A stretch of 64,000 nucleotides of DNA from Vibrio sp. 05-20-BW147 (lineage in GTDB: Bacteria > Pseudomonadota > Gammaproteobacteria > Enterobacterales > Vibrionaceae): NCBI RefSeq assembly GCF_013369385.1, contig NZ_SZTO01000016.1:1-64000 (forward strand), written 5' to 3'. A program made the translations under genes and the position numbers. The notes beneath the pieces were generated by a model, which ran no database searches, was not told the origin of the DNA, and worked only from the letters and a program-made list of their open reading frames with translations. Below, piece by piece: positions 39,285-48,234 of the stretch; the first letter of the stretch is position 1; each line of letters begins with the position of its first letter.

Positions 39285-39308
39285 GGAAGTGGCCGAAAGG
39301 CCGCTTCC
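39285..39308 (+). repeat. GAAA-capped hairpin before the mutase gene
   Basis: GGAAGTGGCC (39285-39294) pairs with GGCCGCTTCC (39299-39308), with one G:U, closed by a GAAA tetraloop. The ribosome site AAGGGAG of the mutase gene starts two bases after it. No T run follows, so this is likely a stabilising or translation-tuning structure. Confidence 0.55.
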
Positions 39309-39324
39309 TAAGGGAGATCGAAGA

Positions 39325-40737
39325 ATGATCAAATTTGGAACAGGTGGCTGGCGTGCCTTTATTGGTGAAGAGTTCACCAAAGACAACGTTCGCATTGTTG
39401 CTCAAGCCGTCGCCAATATCATCAATAACGAACAAGTTGCAGAACGTGGGTTTGTGATTGGCTACGACCGTCGTTTCTTGTCGGATAAAGCTGGTGCTTG
39501 GTTTGCTGAAGTCCTTGCCGCTAATGGTATTGTGGTGAGCTTCATCAACAAGTTTGTCCCAACACCTATCGTCATGTTCAAAGCCAAAGAAATGGGCTGC
39601 GCTTACTCTGCGTGCATTACCGCCTCACACAACCCGGCCGACTACAATGGAGTCAAGATCTTTATTGAAGGCGGACGTGATGCAGACGAAGTGATCACAC
39701 AAAAAATCGAAGCACAAATTGCCCACCTGACACTAGATCAAGTGAAAAGCGTCGATTTCGAGCAAGCCGTTGAAGATAAACAGATCGTCATCATCAACCC
39801 GATGAACGAGTTTGTGGACTCTATCATCAACTTCATCGACATCGAAGCAATCAAAAAGGCCAATCTACGCGTGCTGATCGACCCGATGTTTGGGGTGGCG
39901 AAGAACGCGCTGCAAACGGTATTGATCAATGGGCGCTGTGATGTCGACGTGATCAACGATGGCAAGAACCCAGACTTCGGTGGCTTAATGCCATCCCCAA
40001 GCGCTGCGACCCTCTATCGTCTGAAGCACCTTGTGGCGGCACAAGGCTATGACATTGGTATTGGTACCGATGGCGATGCAGACCGTTTGGGCATTATCGA
40101 TGAAAAAGGCAACTTCATTCATCCGAACGAAGTGTTGATCCTATTGTATTACTACCTACTCAAATACAAAGGCTGGACAGGTTCTGTGGTTCGTAACATC
40201 GCCACCACGCACCTGCTGGATAAAATCGCTGCAGACCATGGTGAGAAGTGTTTTGAAGTGCCTGTGGGCTTTAAACACATCAGTTCACAAATGGAAGCCG
40301 ACGACTCTTTGATCGGTGGTGAGAGTTCTGGCGGCTTAACCATCCGTGGTCATATCAAAGGCAAAGATGGCGTGTTTGCCTCGAGCCTATTAGTTGAAAT
40401 GATTTCCGTGACGGGCAAAAAGCTTTCTGAGCTATTAGAAGAGATCTACAGCAAGTACGGCTATGCCTACATGGCTGAAGGTGATTGCAAGTTCAAACCA
40501 GCGGCTAAACAGTCGTTGTACGACAAAATTTATGTCGAAAAACAATTGCCTGAATTTGGCTTTGAGATTGAAAAAGTCAGTTATGACGATGGAGCGAAAG
40601 TGTACTTCAAAAACGGAGGCTGGGTCATTGCTCGCTTCTCCGGTACTGAACCTTTGCTGCGAATTTTTGCTGAGATGCAGGATAAAGAGACTGCCGAACT
40701 GGTCGTTAATCAATTTAAAGAGTTTTTAGCCCTTTAA
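39325..40737 (+). CDS. phosphohexomutase (GlcNAc-1-P mutase candidate; phosphoglucomutase/phosphomannomutase family)
   Basis: 470-residue alpha-D-phosphohexomutase. Motifs: N-terminal FGTGGWRAFIGEEF, phosphoserine S101 in CITASHNPADYNG, metal loop GTDGDADRLG, sugar loop GGESSGGL and C-terminal RFSGTEPLLRIF. In other genomes it is called ManB or Pgm; directly downstream of chitobiose phosphorylase, its likely task is converting GlcNAc-1-P to GlcNAc-6-P, which NagA then uses. That assignment is inference from context. AAGGGAG precedes the ATG. Last gene of the operon, ended by a strong terminator. Confidence 0.9.
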   Translation: MIKFGTGGWRAFIGEEFTKDNVRIVAQAVANIINNEQVAERGFVIGYDRRFLSDKAGAWFAEVLAANGIVVSFINKFVPTPIVMFKAKEMGCAYSACITASHNPADYNGVKIFIEGGRDADEVITQKIEAQIAHLTLDQVKSVDFEQAVEDKQIVIINPMNEFVDSIINFIDIEAIKKANLRVLIDPMFGVAKNALQTVLINGRCDVDVINDGKNPDFGGLMPSPSAATLYRLKHLVAAQGYDIGIGTDGDADRLGIIDEKGNFIHPNEVLILLYYYLLKYKGWTGSVVRNIATTHLLDKIAADHGEKCFEVPVGFKHISSQMEADDSLIGGESSGGLTIRGHIKGKDGVFASSLLVEMISVTGKKLSELLEEIYSKYGYAYMAEGDCKFKPAAKQSLYDKIYVEKQLPEFGFEIEKVSYDDGAKVYFKNGGWVIARFSGTEPLLRIFAEMQDKETAELVVNQFKEFLAL

Positions 40738-40773
40738 GCATTGTTTTCCGGAACAGTGAGATAACGTACCATT

Positions 40774-40801
40774 GCCCGACCAATTTAGGTCGGGCTTTTT
40801 T
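40774..40801. terminator. terminator at the end of the chitin operon
   Basis: GCCCGACC (40774-40781) pairs with GGTCGGGC (40788-40795), followed by T6. It lies between convergent pgm-like and fbpC genes and reads best on the plus strand. Confidence 0.92.
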
Positions 40802-40804
40802 CGT

Positions 40805-41833
40805 TTAAAACGCTAAGATGCCTTGGGTATCAACTTTCACCGAGACCATTTGTCCGATATTGAGCGCCTCTGCCGAACTGGCTAATAACTTATTGCCATT
40901 GGCTTCGATCACATAGCGGCAGTGATCACCCATAAATTGCTGCTCCATAATACGGATACTGCTTTCCTCTGCGGCACTGATTTGAATGTGCTGAGGACGC
41001 AACAACAACTCACACTGATCATTAATCAAAATCGATTGCTGCGCTGTGGCTTCAACGACGCCCAAATGGGTTTCAAACTCGGATTCCGACAAACGCTTGG
41101 CTGGAAGGTAACTGCCGCCGCCAAGGAAATCTGCGACAAACTTGCTCGATGGTTTGTAATAAAGCTCAGAAGCGGTGCCATATTGTTCAATCACACCGTG
41201 ATTCATCACCGCCATTTTATCGGCAAAAGCAAACGCTTCTTCTCGGCTGTGCGTAACGAAAATTGCTGTTACGCCTTGCTGCTTAAAGATTTTACGAATC
41301 TCTGCAATCAGTTCATGGCGTACTTGTGTGTCGATGTTCGAAAAGGGTTCATCGAGCAGAAGCAAATCTGGCTTGTACGCCAACGAACGCGCAATCGCCA
41401 CTCGTTGCTGTTGGCCACCCGAGAGCTGATGCGGGTAACGATCGGCAAAAGGAGACAAATGAACCAACTCTAGCATTTCTTTGACTTTGCTTTGGCGTGC
41501 ATCTGTGCTGATGCCACGCAATCCAAACGCCACATTCTCTGCCACAGTCAGGTGAGGAAACAGCGCATAATCTTGGAAAATCATGCCGATATTACGCTGC
41601 TCAGGTGGCACCCAATGTTCACCATTATCGATCATCATGCAGTTTAAACTCATCTCTCCGGCTGAGAGAGGCAGCAGCCCTGCGATGGCTTTCAATAAAG
41701 TGGTTTTTCCGCAACCACTGGCCCCAAGTAAACAAACAATCTGCCCTTGTTCTACTTCCAGAGAGAGTGACTCAAGCACCGTTTGAGCATCGTATTGACA
41801 AGTCAGGTTTTTAATCGATAGTGCGCAACTCAT
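40805..41833 (-). CDS. fbpC: ferric iron ABC transporter ATP-binding protein FbpC
   Basis: 342-residue ATPase with Walker A GASGCGKTT, signature LSGGQQQR, Walker B LLLDEPFSNID, switch His in FVTHSREEA and a C-terminal TOBE-like domain. It energises Fe3+ uptake with FbpA and FbpB. Its ATG shares one base with the fbpB stop (TAATG), so translation is coupled. It converges on the chitin operon. Confidence 0.92.
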   Translation of the reverse strand: MSCALSIKNLTCQYDAQTVLESLSLEVEQGQIVCLLGASGCGKTTLLKAIAGLLPLSAGEMSLNCMMIDNGEHWVPPEQRNIGMIFQDYALFPHLTVAENVAFGLRGISTDARQSKVKEMLELVHLSPFADRYPHQLSGGQQQRVAIARSLAYKPDLLLLDEPFSNIDTQVRHELIAEIRKIFKQQGVTAIFVTHSREEAFAFADKMAVMNHGVIEQYGTASELYYKPSSKFVADFLGGGSYLPAKRLSESEFETHLGVVEATAQQSILINDQCELLLRPQHIQISAAEESSIRIMEQQFMGDHCRYVIEANGNKLLASSAEALNIGQMVSVKVDTQGILAF

Positions 41834-43458
41834 TAGTGACTCTGCTCCAGTGAACGGTTAACGATAACAAGGGGGATCAATCCAACCAACACCAACAACA
41901 CCGCCGGTAATGCAGCCAGTTCCAAACGCTCGTCGGAGGCATAGTTGTAAACATAGGTGGCCAAGGTTTCAAAGTTGAATGGGCGCAATAGTAGCGCTGC
42001 ATTCAGCTCTTTCATCGACTCAATAAATACCAACAATCCCGCAATCAGCATGCCGCGTTTGATCAGCGGGAAATGCACACGCCATAACATAGCATTGGCA
42101 TGGCAGCCCATAGTACGTGATGCCATATCAAGCGAAGGGGAGATTTTGTTCAAGCTACTTTCAATGCTGCCAATCGCCACCGCAGAAAAACGCACCACCA
42201 TGGCAAAAATAATCGCAAATATAGTTCCTGAAAAAATCAGGCCGGGTCTGCCCCATCCCATGTACTTCGCGACATCATTGACTAAGTGGTCCATAGACAA
42301 CACCGGCACCATGATACCAATCGCCAATACGGTACCTGGCACTGCATACCCCAAGGACGAGAAGCGAATGCACGCCAAGCTGGTTTTCTGATTGTGTAGA
42401 CGGTGATTGAAGTTCACCACTAAAGCAATCAATACCGCCACCACTGCCGCTGCAGTTGAGACTTTTAAGCTGTTCATCGCAAAGCGACGGAAGTCGTTGG
42501 TCCAACTCTGTTCAAAATAAGTGATCGAGTAATCCACCAACTGCAGCAGCGGGAAAATAAAGGCAATAGACACCAGCCCCCAACACCAAGTCAGTGCAGC
42601 CCATTTTTTCCAACCTTTGAGTTGATAACGGAAATCTTCGTGGCTATTGAACTGCGCTTGAAAGAGCTTTTGCTTACGTCGGCTATAACGCTCAGCACTG
42701 AGTAATAAGATGACAATCAGTAGCATTAAGGCTGAAATTTTTGCCGCCGCGTTTAAGTTAGAGTAACCGAGCCAAGTGTCGTACACCGCAGTGGTAAGCG
42801 TGTTGACCGCAAAATAGCTGACGGTGCCGAAGTCACCAATCGTCTCCATCGCCACCAACGACAACCCCACCGCAATAGAAGGGCGCGCAAGCGGCATAGA
42901 AATACGCCAAAAACTCTCCCATGCGCTGCACTTCAGTAAGCGAGCACTTTGCAACAAAGAGACGTTTTGTTCCATAAAGGCAGCGCGACAGAGCAAATAA
43001 ACATACGGGTAAAGCACGAGCGACAGCACGAAGGTGGCCCCAGCTACCGTTCGAATATCAGGAAACCAATACTCTCCAGGACCCCATCCCGTTATATCGC
43101 GCAAGAGAATTTGAACTGGACCTGCGAAATCAAACCAATCAGTAAAAATATAGCCAATAATGTAGCCCGGCATAGCCAGTGGCAGCACTAATGCCCATTG
43201 CAACCATTTTTCAGTGGGAAGTTTGCACATGGCCATAAACCACGCACTTGGAATACCCAAAATGAGAGAGACAACTAACACGCCAGTCGTCAAAAGGATG
43301 GTATTTAAAATGTACGAAGGCATCACCGTTGACATCAAATGAGCAAACAACTCATCCGTGTGGCCAACAGCAGTATAGAAGATCGCCAAGATCGGCAAAA
43401 CCAGCAGCAGAGCCAACACTCCACTACTGGTTTTCCATGTGTATTTTTTTTCTTTCAT
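41833..43458 (-). CDS. fbpB: ferric iron ABC transporter permease FbpB
   Basis: 541-residue fused double permease with about 12 helices; both halves carry the binding-protein-dependent transport loop (SARLLKCSAWESFWRISMP and ASRTMGCHANAMLWRVHFP). This two-in-one layout is typical of the Fbp/Sfu iron permeases. It lies 99 bases after fbpA, separated from it by a palindromic hairpin, and overlaps fbpC by one base. Confidence 0.92.
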   Translation of the reverse strand: MKEKKYTWKTSSGVLALLLVLPILAIFYTAVGHTDELFAHLMSTVMPSYILNTILLTTGVLVVSLILGIPSAWFMAMCKLPTEKWLQWALVLPLAMPGYIIGYIFTDWFDFAGPVQILLRDITGWGPGEYWFPDIRTVAGATFVLSLVLYPYVYLLCRAAFMEQNVSLLQSARLLKCSAWESFWRISMPLARPSIAVGLSLVAMETIGDFGTVSYFAVNTLTTAVYDTWLGYSNLNAAAKISALMLLIVILLLSAERYSRRKQKLFQAQFNSHEDFRYQLKGWKKWAALTWCWGLVSIAFIFPLLQLVDYSITYFEQSWTNDFRRFAMNSLKVSTAAAVVAVLIALVVNFNHRLHNQKTSLACIRFSSLGYAVPGTVLAIGIMVPVLSMDHLVNDVAKYMGWGRPGLIFSGTIFAIIFAMVVRFSAVAIGSIESSLNKISPSLDMASRTMGCHANAMLWRVHFPLIKRGMLIAGLLVFIESMKELNAALLLRPFNFETLATYVYNYASDERLELAALPAVLLVLVGLIPLVIVNRSLEQSH

Positions 43459-43528
43459 CGCCTAATAACTGCAAGGGCGTATGAAACACAGATGCGTTTG
43501 CAAATACATCTCATATCACTTAAATAAA

Positions 43529-43550
43529 TAGGGGTATAGTTATACCCCTA
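43529..43550 (-). terminator. palindromic hairpin between fbpA and fbpB
   Basis: TAGGGGTATA (43529-43538) pairs with TATACCCCTA (43541-43550). The T-rich flank TTTATTTAAG on the minus strand suggests partial termination, giving more binding protein than permease. It is 7 bases past the fbpA stop. Confidence 0.7.
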
Positions 43551-43557
43551 GTTTCAT

Positions 43558-44571
43558 TTAAAGGTCAAATTTCACTTCATCAAGAAGTTTGATTGCAGCT
43601 GCATGGTGTGATGCGATGTCATCAAGAGAAATGGTATCTGCTTTGAAGTCACCCCAAGAAGCCACAAGCTCAGAACGCTCTACACCCGCTTTTACTGGGT
43701 ATTCAAAGTTCACTTCCGCATACATGTGCTGTGCTTTGTCGCCAGTTAGGAATTCCATTAGCTTTTGTGCATTGGCTTTGTTCGGTGCGTATTTCGCCAT
43801 CGCCATACCAGAAATGTTCACGTGTGTACCCGTGGTTTGCTGGTTAGGGAAGTTAATGTAAACCGCTTCCGCCCACGCTTTCTGCTCTTGATCATTAACC
43901 ATTGCGCCTAGGTAGTAGCTATTACCTAGAGAAACATCACAAAGGCCTTCTTTAATTGCCTTCACTTGACCACGGTCGTTACCTTGAGGTTTACGTGCTA
44001 GGTTGGCTTTTACGCCTTCTAGCCATTTCTTAGTTTCTGCTTCACCGTGATGTGCGATCATCGCTGAAACCAAAGAGATGTTGTAAGGGTGCTTACCACT
44101 ACGAGTACAGATTTTGCCTTTGAATTCTGGCTTCGCAAGATCTTCGTAAGTGAAAGATTCACCTAGCTTACCAACGCGATCACGAGAAGAGTAAACGCTA
44201 CGAGTACGCGTGGTGAGTGCAAACCACTCGTTTTCTTTGTCTTGGTATTGAGCTGGAACATTGGCTTCAATGATTTCGCTGTTAACTGGCTGAACAAGAC
44301 CTTTGTCTGTTAGCTCAGCAAGGCGGCTGATATCTACGGTTAGAATTACGTCAGCAGGGCTGTACTCGCCTTCTTGCGCGAGTTTTTCTGCAATACCAGT
44401 TTTTGCAAACATCACGTTTACTTTGATACCGGTTTCCTTTGTGAACTCATTGAACATTGGCTCAACAAGGAAAGGTTGACGGTAAGAGTAAACATTGACC
44501 TCTTCAGCAGCCATTGCTGTAGGAGCAAGCGTCGCACATGCAAGCGCAGAAAGAGTAAGCAGCTTTTTCAT
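43558..44571 (-). CDS. fbpA: periplasmic ferric iron-binding protein FbpA
   Basis: 337-residue class 1 solute-binding protein with a signal peptide of about 21 residues (APTAMA-AEEVNVYSYRQP). The adjacent Tyr pair in LGNSYYLGAM is the usual Fe3+ ligand pair of FbpA/FutA proteins, and the YSYRQPFLVEP start is typical of the family. It delivers ferric iron to FbpBC. AAGGATTGAATCA precedes the ATG, and a Fur box and consensus promoter lie just upstream. Confidence 0.94.
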   Translation of the reverse strand: MKKLLTLSALACATLAPTAMAAEEVNVYSYRQPFLVEPMFNEFTKETGIKVNVMFAKTGIAEKLAQEGEYSPADVILTVDISRLAELTDKGLVQPVNSEIIEANVPAQYQDKENEWFALTTRTRSVYSSRDRVGKLGESFTYEDLAKPEFKGKICTRSGKHPYNISLVSAMIAHHGEAETKKWLEGVKANLARKPQGNDRGQVKAIKEGLCDVSLGNSYYLGAMVNDQEQKAWAEAVYINFPNQQTTGTHVNISGMAMAKYAPNKANAQKLMEFLTGDKAQHMYAEVNFEYPVKAGVERSELVASWGDFKADTISLDDIASHHAAAIKLLDEVKFDL

Positions 44572-44595
44572 TGATTCAATCCTTTAGATTCGTAA

Positions 44596-44610
44596 TGATA
44601 ACGTTTATCA
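44596..44610. promoter_or_regulatory. Fur box at the fbpA promoter
   Basis: TGATAA-CGT-TTATCA is a perfect 6-3-6 inverted repeat that matches the 15-bp Fur core TGATAATnATTATCA in all outer positions. It lies 25-39 bases before the fbpA ATG and overlaps the expected start site, a good position for repression in iron-replete cells. Confidence 0.82.
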
Positions 44611-44618
44611 GTAGCGTT

Positions 44619-44646
44619 ATTATATTCATCATAGTTTAGAACACAA
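44619..44646 (-). promoter_or_regulatory. fbpABC promoter
   Basis: On the minus strand TTGTGT (44641-44646) and a perfect TATAAT (44619-44624) are separated by 16 bases. Transcription would start near 44612, directly at the Fur box. Confidence 0.7.
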
Positions 44647-44660
44647 TGACGGAAAACAAA

Positions 44661-44686
44661 AAAACCTGCTGGTATGAGCAGGTTTT
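44661..44686 (-). terminator. amtB terminator
   Basis: AAAACCTGCT (44661-44670) pairs with AGCAGGTTTT (44677-44686) around a 6-base loop, followed on the minus strand by further T. It separates glnK-amtB from fbpABC. Confidence 0.85.
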
Positions 44687-44724
44687 TGATATTTTTATTT
44701 GTAAACAAGTATGTCTTGGTTGAC

Positions 44725-45954
44725 TTATTTTACCGTGACGAATTCTGGGTACGCGCCAACACCGCAGTCGTGCATGTCCATCCCTTCCATCTCTTCTTCT
44801 TCAGAGACTCGGATGCCGATGGTGGCTTTCAGTACCGCCCAAACCGCAAGGCTTGCACCAAATACCCAAGCAAAAATCACTGCTGCACCAAATAGTTGTG
44901 AAAGGAAGCTCGCATCACCGTTGCTGATTGGCACAACCATGAGACCAAAGAAGCCACACACACCGTGAACCGAAATCGCACCCACTGGATCATCAATTTT
45001 TAGTTTATCGAGACCAACAATACTGAACACAACCAAGGCACCCGCTACCGCACCAATCGCCACCGCATACAAAGGTGATGGTGAAAGAGGGTCCGCAGTA
45101 ATCGCAACTAAACCAGCAAGCGCGCCGTTGAGAATCATGGTTAAATCGGCTTTGCCCCACGTTGTTTTACACACCAATAGCGCGGTAATGGCCCCTGCTG
45201 CAGCTGCAGCATTCGTGTTTAGGAAAATTTGCCCAACCGCCGTCGCGTTTTCAAAGTCAGACACCATTAACTGTGAGCCACCATTAAAACCAAACCAGCC
45301 GAACCACAGAATAAAGGTACCCAACGTTGCTAATGGCATGTTTGATCCTGGGATGGGATACACTTCGCCATTTTTGCCGTACTTACCTTTGCGCGCCCCC
45401 AGCAGCAGTACACCCGCTAAAGCCGCTGATGCACCAGCCATGTGCACAATGCCCGAACCCGCGAAGTCACTAAAACCCGCCGCTGACAAGAAGCCACCAC
45501 CCCAAGTCCAATAACCTTCTACCGGATAGATAAAGGCAGTCAAAATGGCAGAGAACAGTAGGAAAGACCAAAGCTTCATACGCTCCGCTACCGCGCCAGA
45601 CACCACTGACATCGCCGTTGCCACAAACACCACTTGGAAGAAGAAATCTGATTCAAGTGAGTGATCGGCCCCTTCTGCTTGGCTACCAATTAATGCGCCA
45701 ATCGAAGGCAACCAACCGCCTTCACTGTTATCCACGTACATAATGTTGTAGCCCACCACTAAATACGTGGTACAGGCTATCGCGTACAGACAGAAGTTTT
45801 TAGTTAAGATTTCCGTGGTGTTCTTTGAACGAACCAACCCCGCTTCCAGCATGGCGAAACCTGCTGCCATCCACATCACCAGCGCCCCAGAAATAAGGAA
45901 GAAAAAGGTATCGAGCGCGTAGCGTAGTTCCGAGACTGTTGTTGTTAATTCCAT
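44725..45954 (-). CDS. amtB: ammonium transporter AmtB
   Basis: 409-residue Amt/Mep/Rh channel with 11 helices and no signal-peptide-like extension from the chosen ATG at 45954 (MELTTTVSELRYALDTFFF), preceded by GGAGAG. Family features include FAMLEAGLVRSKN, the DFAGSGIVHMAGASAAL segment with the pore His and GAISVHGVCGFFG. The C-terminal cytosolic tail interacts with GlnK in the E. coli pair. It lies 27 bases after glnK. Confidence 0.95.
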   Translation of the reverse strand: MELTTTVSELRYALDTFFFLISGALVMWMAAGFAMLEAGLVRSKNTTEILTKNFCLYAIACTTYLVVGYNIMYVDNSEGGWLPSIGALIGSQAEGADHSLESDFFFQVVFVATAMSVVSGAVAERMKLWSFLLFSAILTAFIYPVEGYWTWGGGFLSAAGFSDFAGSGIVHMAGASAALAGVLLLGARKGKYGKNGEVYPIPGSNMPLATLGTFILWFGWFGFNGGSQLMVSDFENATAVGQIFLNTNAAAAAGAITALLVCKTTWGKADLTMILNGALAGLVAITADPLSPSPLYAVAIGAVAGALVVFSIVGLDKLKIDDPVGAISVHGVCGFFGLMVVPISNGDASFLSQLFGAAVIFAWVFGASLAVWAVLKATIGIRVSEEEEMEGMDMHDCGVGAYPEFVTVK

Positions 45955-45981
45955 AATGTATCTCTCCAATCCTTTGAATCG

Positions 45982-46389
<408 letters not shown>

Positions 46390-46434
46390 TTATTGTTTTT
46401 AAATAAAATTAATTTTAAAAGTTACAAAAATAAA

Positions 46435-46465
46435 AATAGAGCGCACCATAATAGTGCGCTCTATT
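46435..46465 (-). terminator. yacL terminator and possible NtrC site
   Basis: AATAGAGCGCAC (46435-46446) and GTGCGCTCTATT (46454-46465) form a perfect 12-bp stem with a 7-base loop, followed on the minus strand by T5-A-T5. It ends yacL. Its centre CGCACCATAATAGTGCG also matches the NtrC consensus TGCACCA-N3-TGGTGCA in most positions, and it lies about 60-90 bases before the sigma-54 promoter. Confidence 0.75.
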
Positions 46466-46511
46466 CACAAATATAAAGCAAGTGTTCAATAAACGTGCAA
46501 CAAGCTATCCA

Positions 46512-46880
46512 TCAACGACGAACGAACAACTGCCACTGCTGAATGAGCTGTTCAAAGTCTTCTAAACCACAACATGCGACACTCTCACAGTCATACAGTT
46601 CGAACTCGCTCTCTGCCTCAAGCGCGTAACTGTGCAGCAACGCATTGTCTTGCACAGTGACTTCATCGCCACAAATCATCAAGCTGATTTCGGTGCCATT
46701 TAAGCAAAGCTCTTCTGTCGGGTTACTTCTTGCTGCGGCAATTAAAGCCAGCACTTGGGCGATTTTAGTGCTCTCTTTGCTGATTTCTTCTTGAAGCCAA
46801 CGGCCGACAATTTCATGGTCCATTGAGCAATGGCAGTAATAGTTGCCATCTAGGATGTTTTTCTTAAATTCGTAATCCAT
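46512..46880 (-). CDS. yacL: YacL family protein (UPF0231)
   Basis: 122-residue acidic protein of unknown function. The family core is visible as MDYEFKKNILDGNYYCHCSM at the start, HEIVGRWLQEE, and the C-terminal YDCESVACCGLEDFEQL. In E. coli yacL lies next to acnB; here acnB is about 4 kb away with the cdaR unit in between. Rich in Cys (six). Divergent from cdaR over a 70-base gap. Confidence 0.88.
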   Translation of the reverse strand: MDYEFKKNILDGNYYCHCSMDHEIVGRWLQEEISKESTKIAQVLALIAAARSNPTEELCLNGTEISLMICGDEVTVQDNALLHSYALEAESEFELYDCESVACCGLEDFEQLIQQWQLFVRR

Positions 46881-46950
46881 GTTTTTCTCTATTGATAACG
46901 AGATCAGGTACTATTATCGACAAATTCCCACTTGGACTCCACTCTCAAGC

Positions 46951-48147
46951 ATGAAACTGAACGAAACTATTGCACGGCAAATTGTCGAACGCACCATGAA
47001 GATCATCCCCTATTCCGTCAATGTGATGGACGATCAAGGGAGGATTATTGGTTCAGGGGATCCATCGCGACTGCAACAAAAACATGAAGGTGCCGTGCTC
47101 GCAATTACGGAGTGTCGAGTGGTTGAGATCGATAAAGCCACCGCTAGCCATCTTAAAGGGGTTAAACCTGGGATCAACTTACCGATCCTTTTTCTAGAAC
47201 AAGTCATTGGCGTCATTGGCGTATCCGGCGCACCAGACGAAGTGAAGCATTATGGCGAACTGGTTAAGATGACCGCAGAGCTCATCGTTGAGCAAGCCGC
47301 CCTCATGTCTCAAGTGCAATGGAATAAGCGACACAGGGAAGAACTAGTTCTGCAGCTTATCTCTGGCGCGACGCTGAATGACAACCAGTTGAATTCCATC
47401 GCTGAGCGACTTGGCTTAAATTTGAGTGAGCCGAGAATAGCTGCTGTGGTCAAGGTTTTTCCTGATAAACAAACCTCACTCTCGTTGGAGCATTTACAAC
47501 AGATCGTTCACCTACTTGAGTATCCTGAACGTGACAATCTCGTTGGTATTTTATCTGTCTCTAATAACGAGGTGGTGGTGTTAAAACCGATAAGCCTCAC
47601 CGACAACGGTTGGTCCAAAGAGGTGGAAACCAAGCGCATCAACCAGTTGCTAAAGAGGGTAAGTAAAGAAGGGAACTTCTCAATCAAAATTGCGCTCGGA
47701 GACTACTTTGAGGGATTGGCAGGATTAGCCCAATCTTTTGAAACCGCCAAACTCACCATGCAATTGATGGCTGAGCAATCTGGCACGGTTTTCTTCTACC
47801 AAGATCATAAGCTACCTGTGTTGATGAGCGATCTCCTTTCACAACCTTGGAAAGCCGAACAATTACAGGCTCCATTACTGAAACTGCAAAAAAAAGACAG
47901 CAAAGGCGTGCTACTCAAAACCCTCACCGCGTATTTTTCTCAGAACTGTGATGCATGTCGAACTTGCCAAGCGCTTCATATCCATCGTAATACCCTCCGC
48001 TATCGAATTGAAAAGATTGAAGATATAACATCATTAAATTTCAATAACTTAAATAACACCTTCCAACTCTATATCGCGCTAGAGTTGTTCTCCTCAAAAC
48101 AAAGAAATTGTGCAGATGCACAAAAAACAAAGCAGTCAGCTGGGTGA
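46951..48147 (+). CDS. cdaR: CdaR-type sugar diacid regulator
   Basis: 398-residue transcription factor. An N-terminal diacid-recognition domain (IARQIVERTMKIIPYSVNVMD) is followed by a GGDEF-like middle part and a C-terminal PucR-type helix-turn-helix with CRTCQALHIHRNTLRYRIEKIE. In E. coli CdaR activates glucarate, galactarate and glycerate genes. I start at the ATG at 46951, the family N-terminus; the frame is open 24 codons upstream but overlaps the yacL start. It heads a unit with permease and glycerate kinase genes, which it probably controls. Confidence 0.88.
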   Translation: MKLNETIARQIVERTMKIIPYSVNVMDDQGRIIGSGDPSRLQQKHEGAVLAITECRVVEIDKATASHLKGVKPGINLPILFLEQVIGVIGVSGAPDEVKHYGELVKMTAELIVEQAALMSQVQWNKRHREELVLQLISGATLNDNQLNSIAERLGLNLSEPRIAAVVKVFPDKQTSLSLEHLQQIVHLLEYPERDNLVGILSVSNNEVVVLKPISLTDNGWSKEVETKRINQLLKRVSKEGNFSIKIALGDYFEGLAGLAQSFETAKLTMQLMAEQSGTVFFYQDHKLPVLMSDLLSQPWKAEQLQAPLLKLQKKDSKGVLLKTLTAYFSQNCDACRTCQALHIHRNTLRYRIEKIEDITSLNFNNLNNTFQLYIALELFSSKQRNCADAQKTKQSAG

Positions 48148-48234
48148 AATTTGTTGTAACGACTAAAGACCCGATCAGATTCCATCTCTATATTCGAGCA
48201 AAAAATACTCTTATCAATAATATGGAAATGGAAC

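Noticed and set aside
27954..39308. Repeated hairpins as a CRISPR array or REP family
   Set aside because: The stems differ in sequence, are kilobases apart and lie only in gene gaps; no repeat unit is shared.
40805..41833. FbpC as a spermidine/putrescine or maltose-type ATPase
   Set aside because: The ATPase alone is ambiguous, but the fused double permease, the Tyr-Tyr binding protein and the Fur box fix it as ferric iron uptake.
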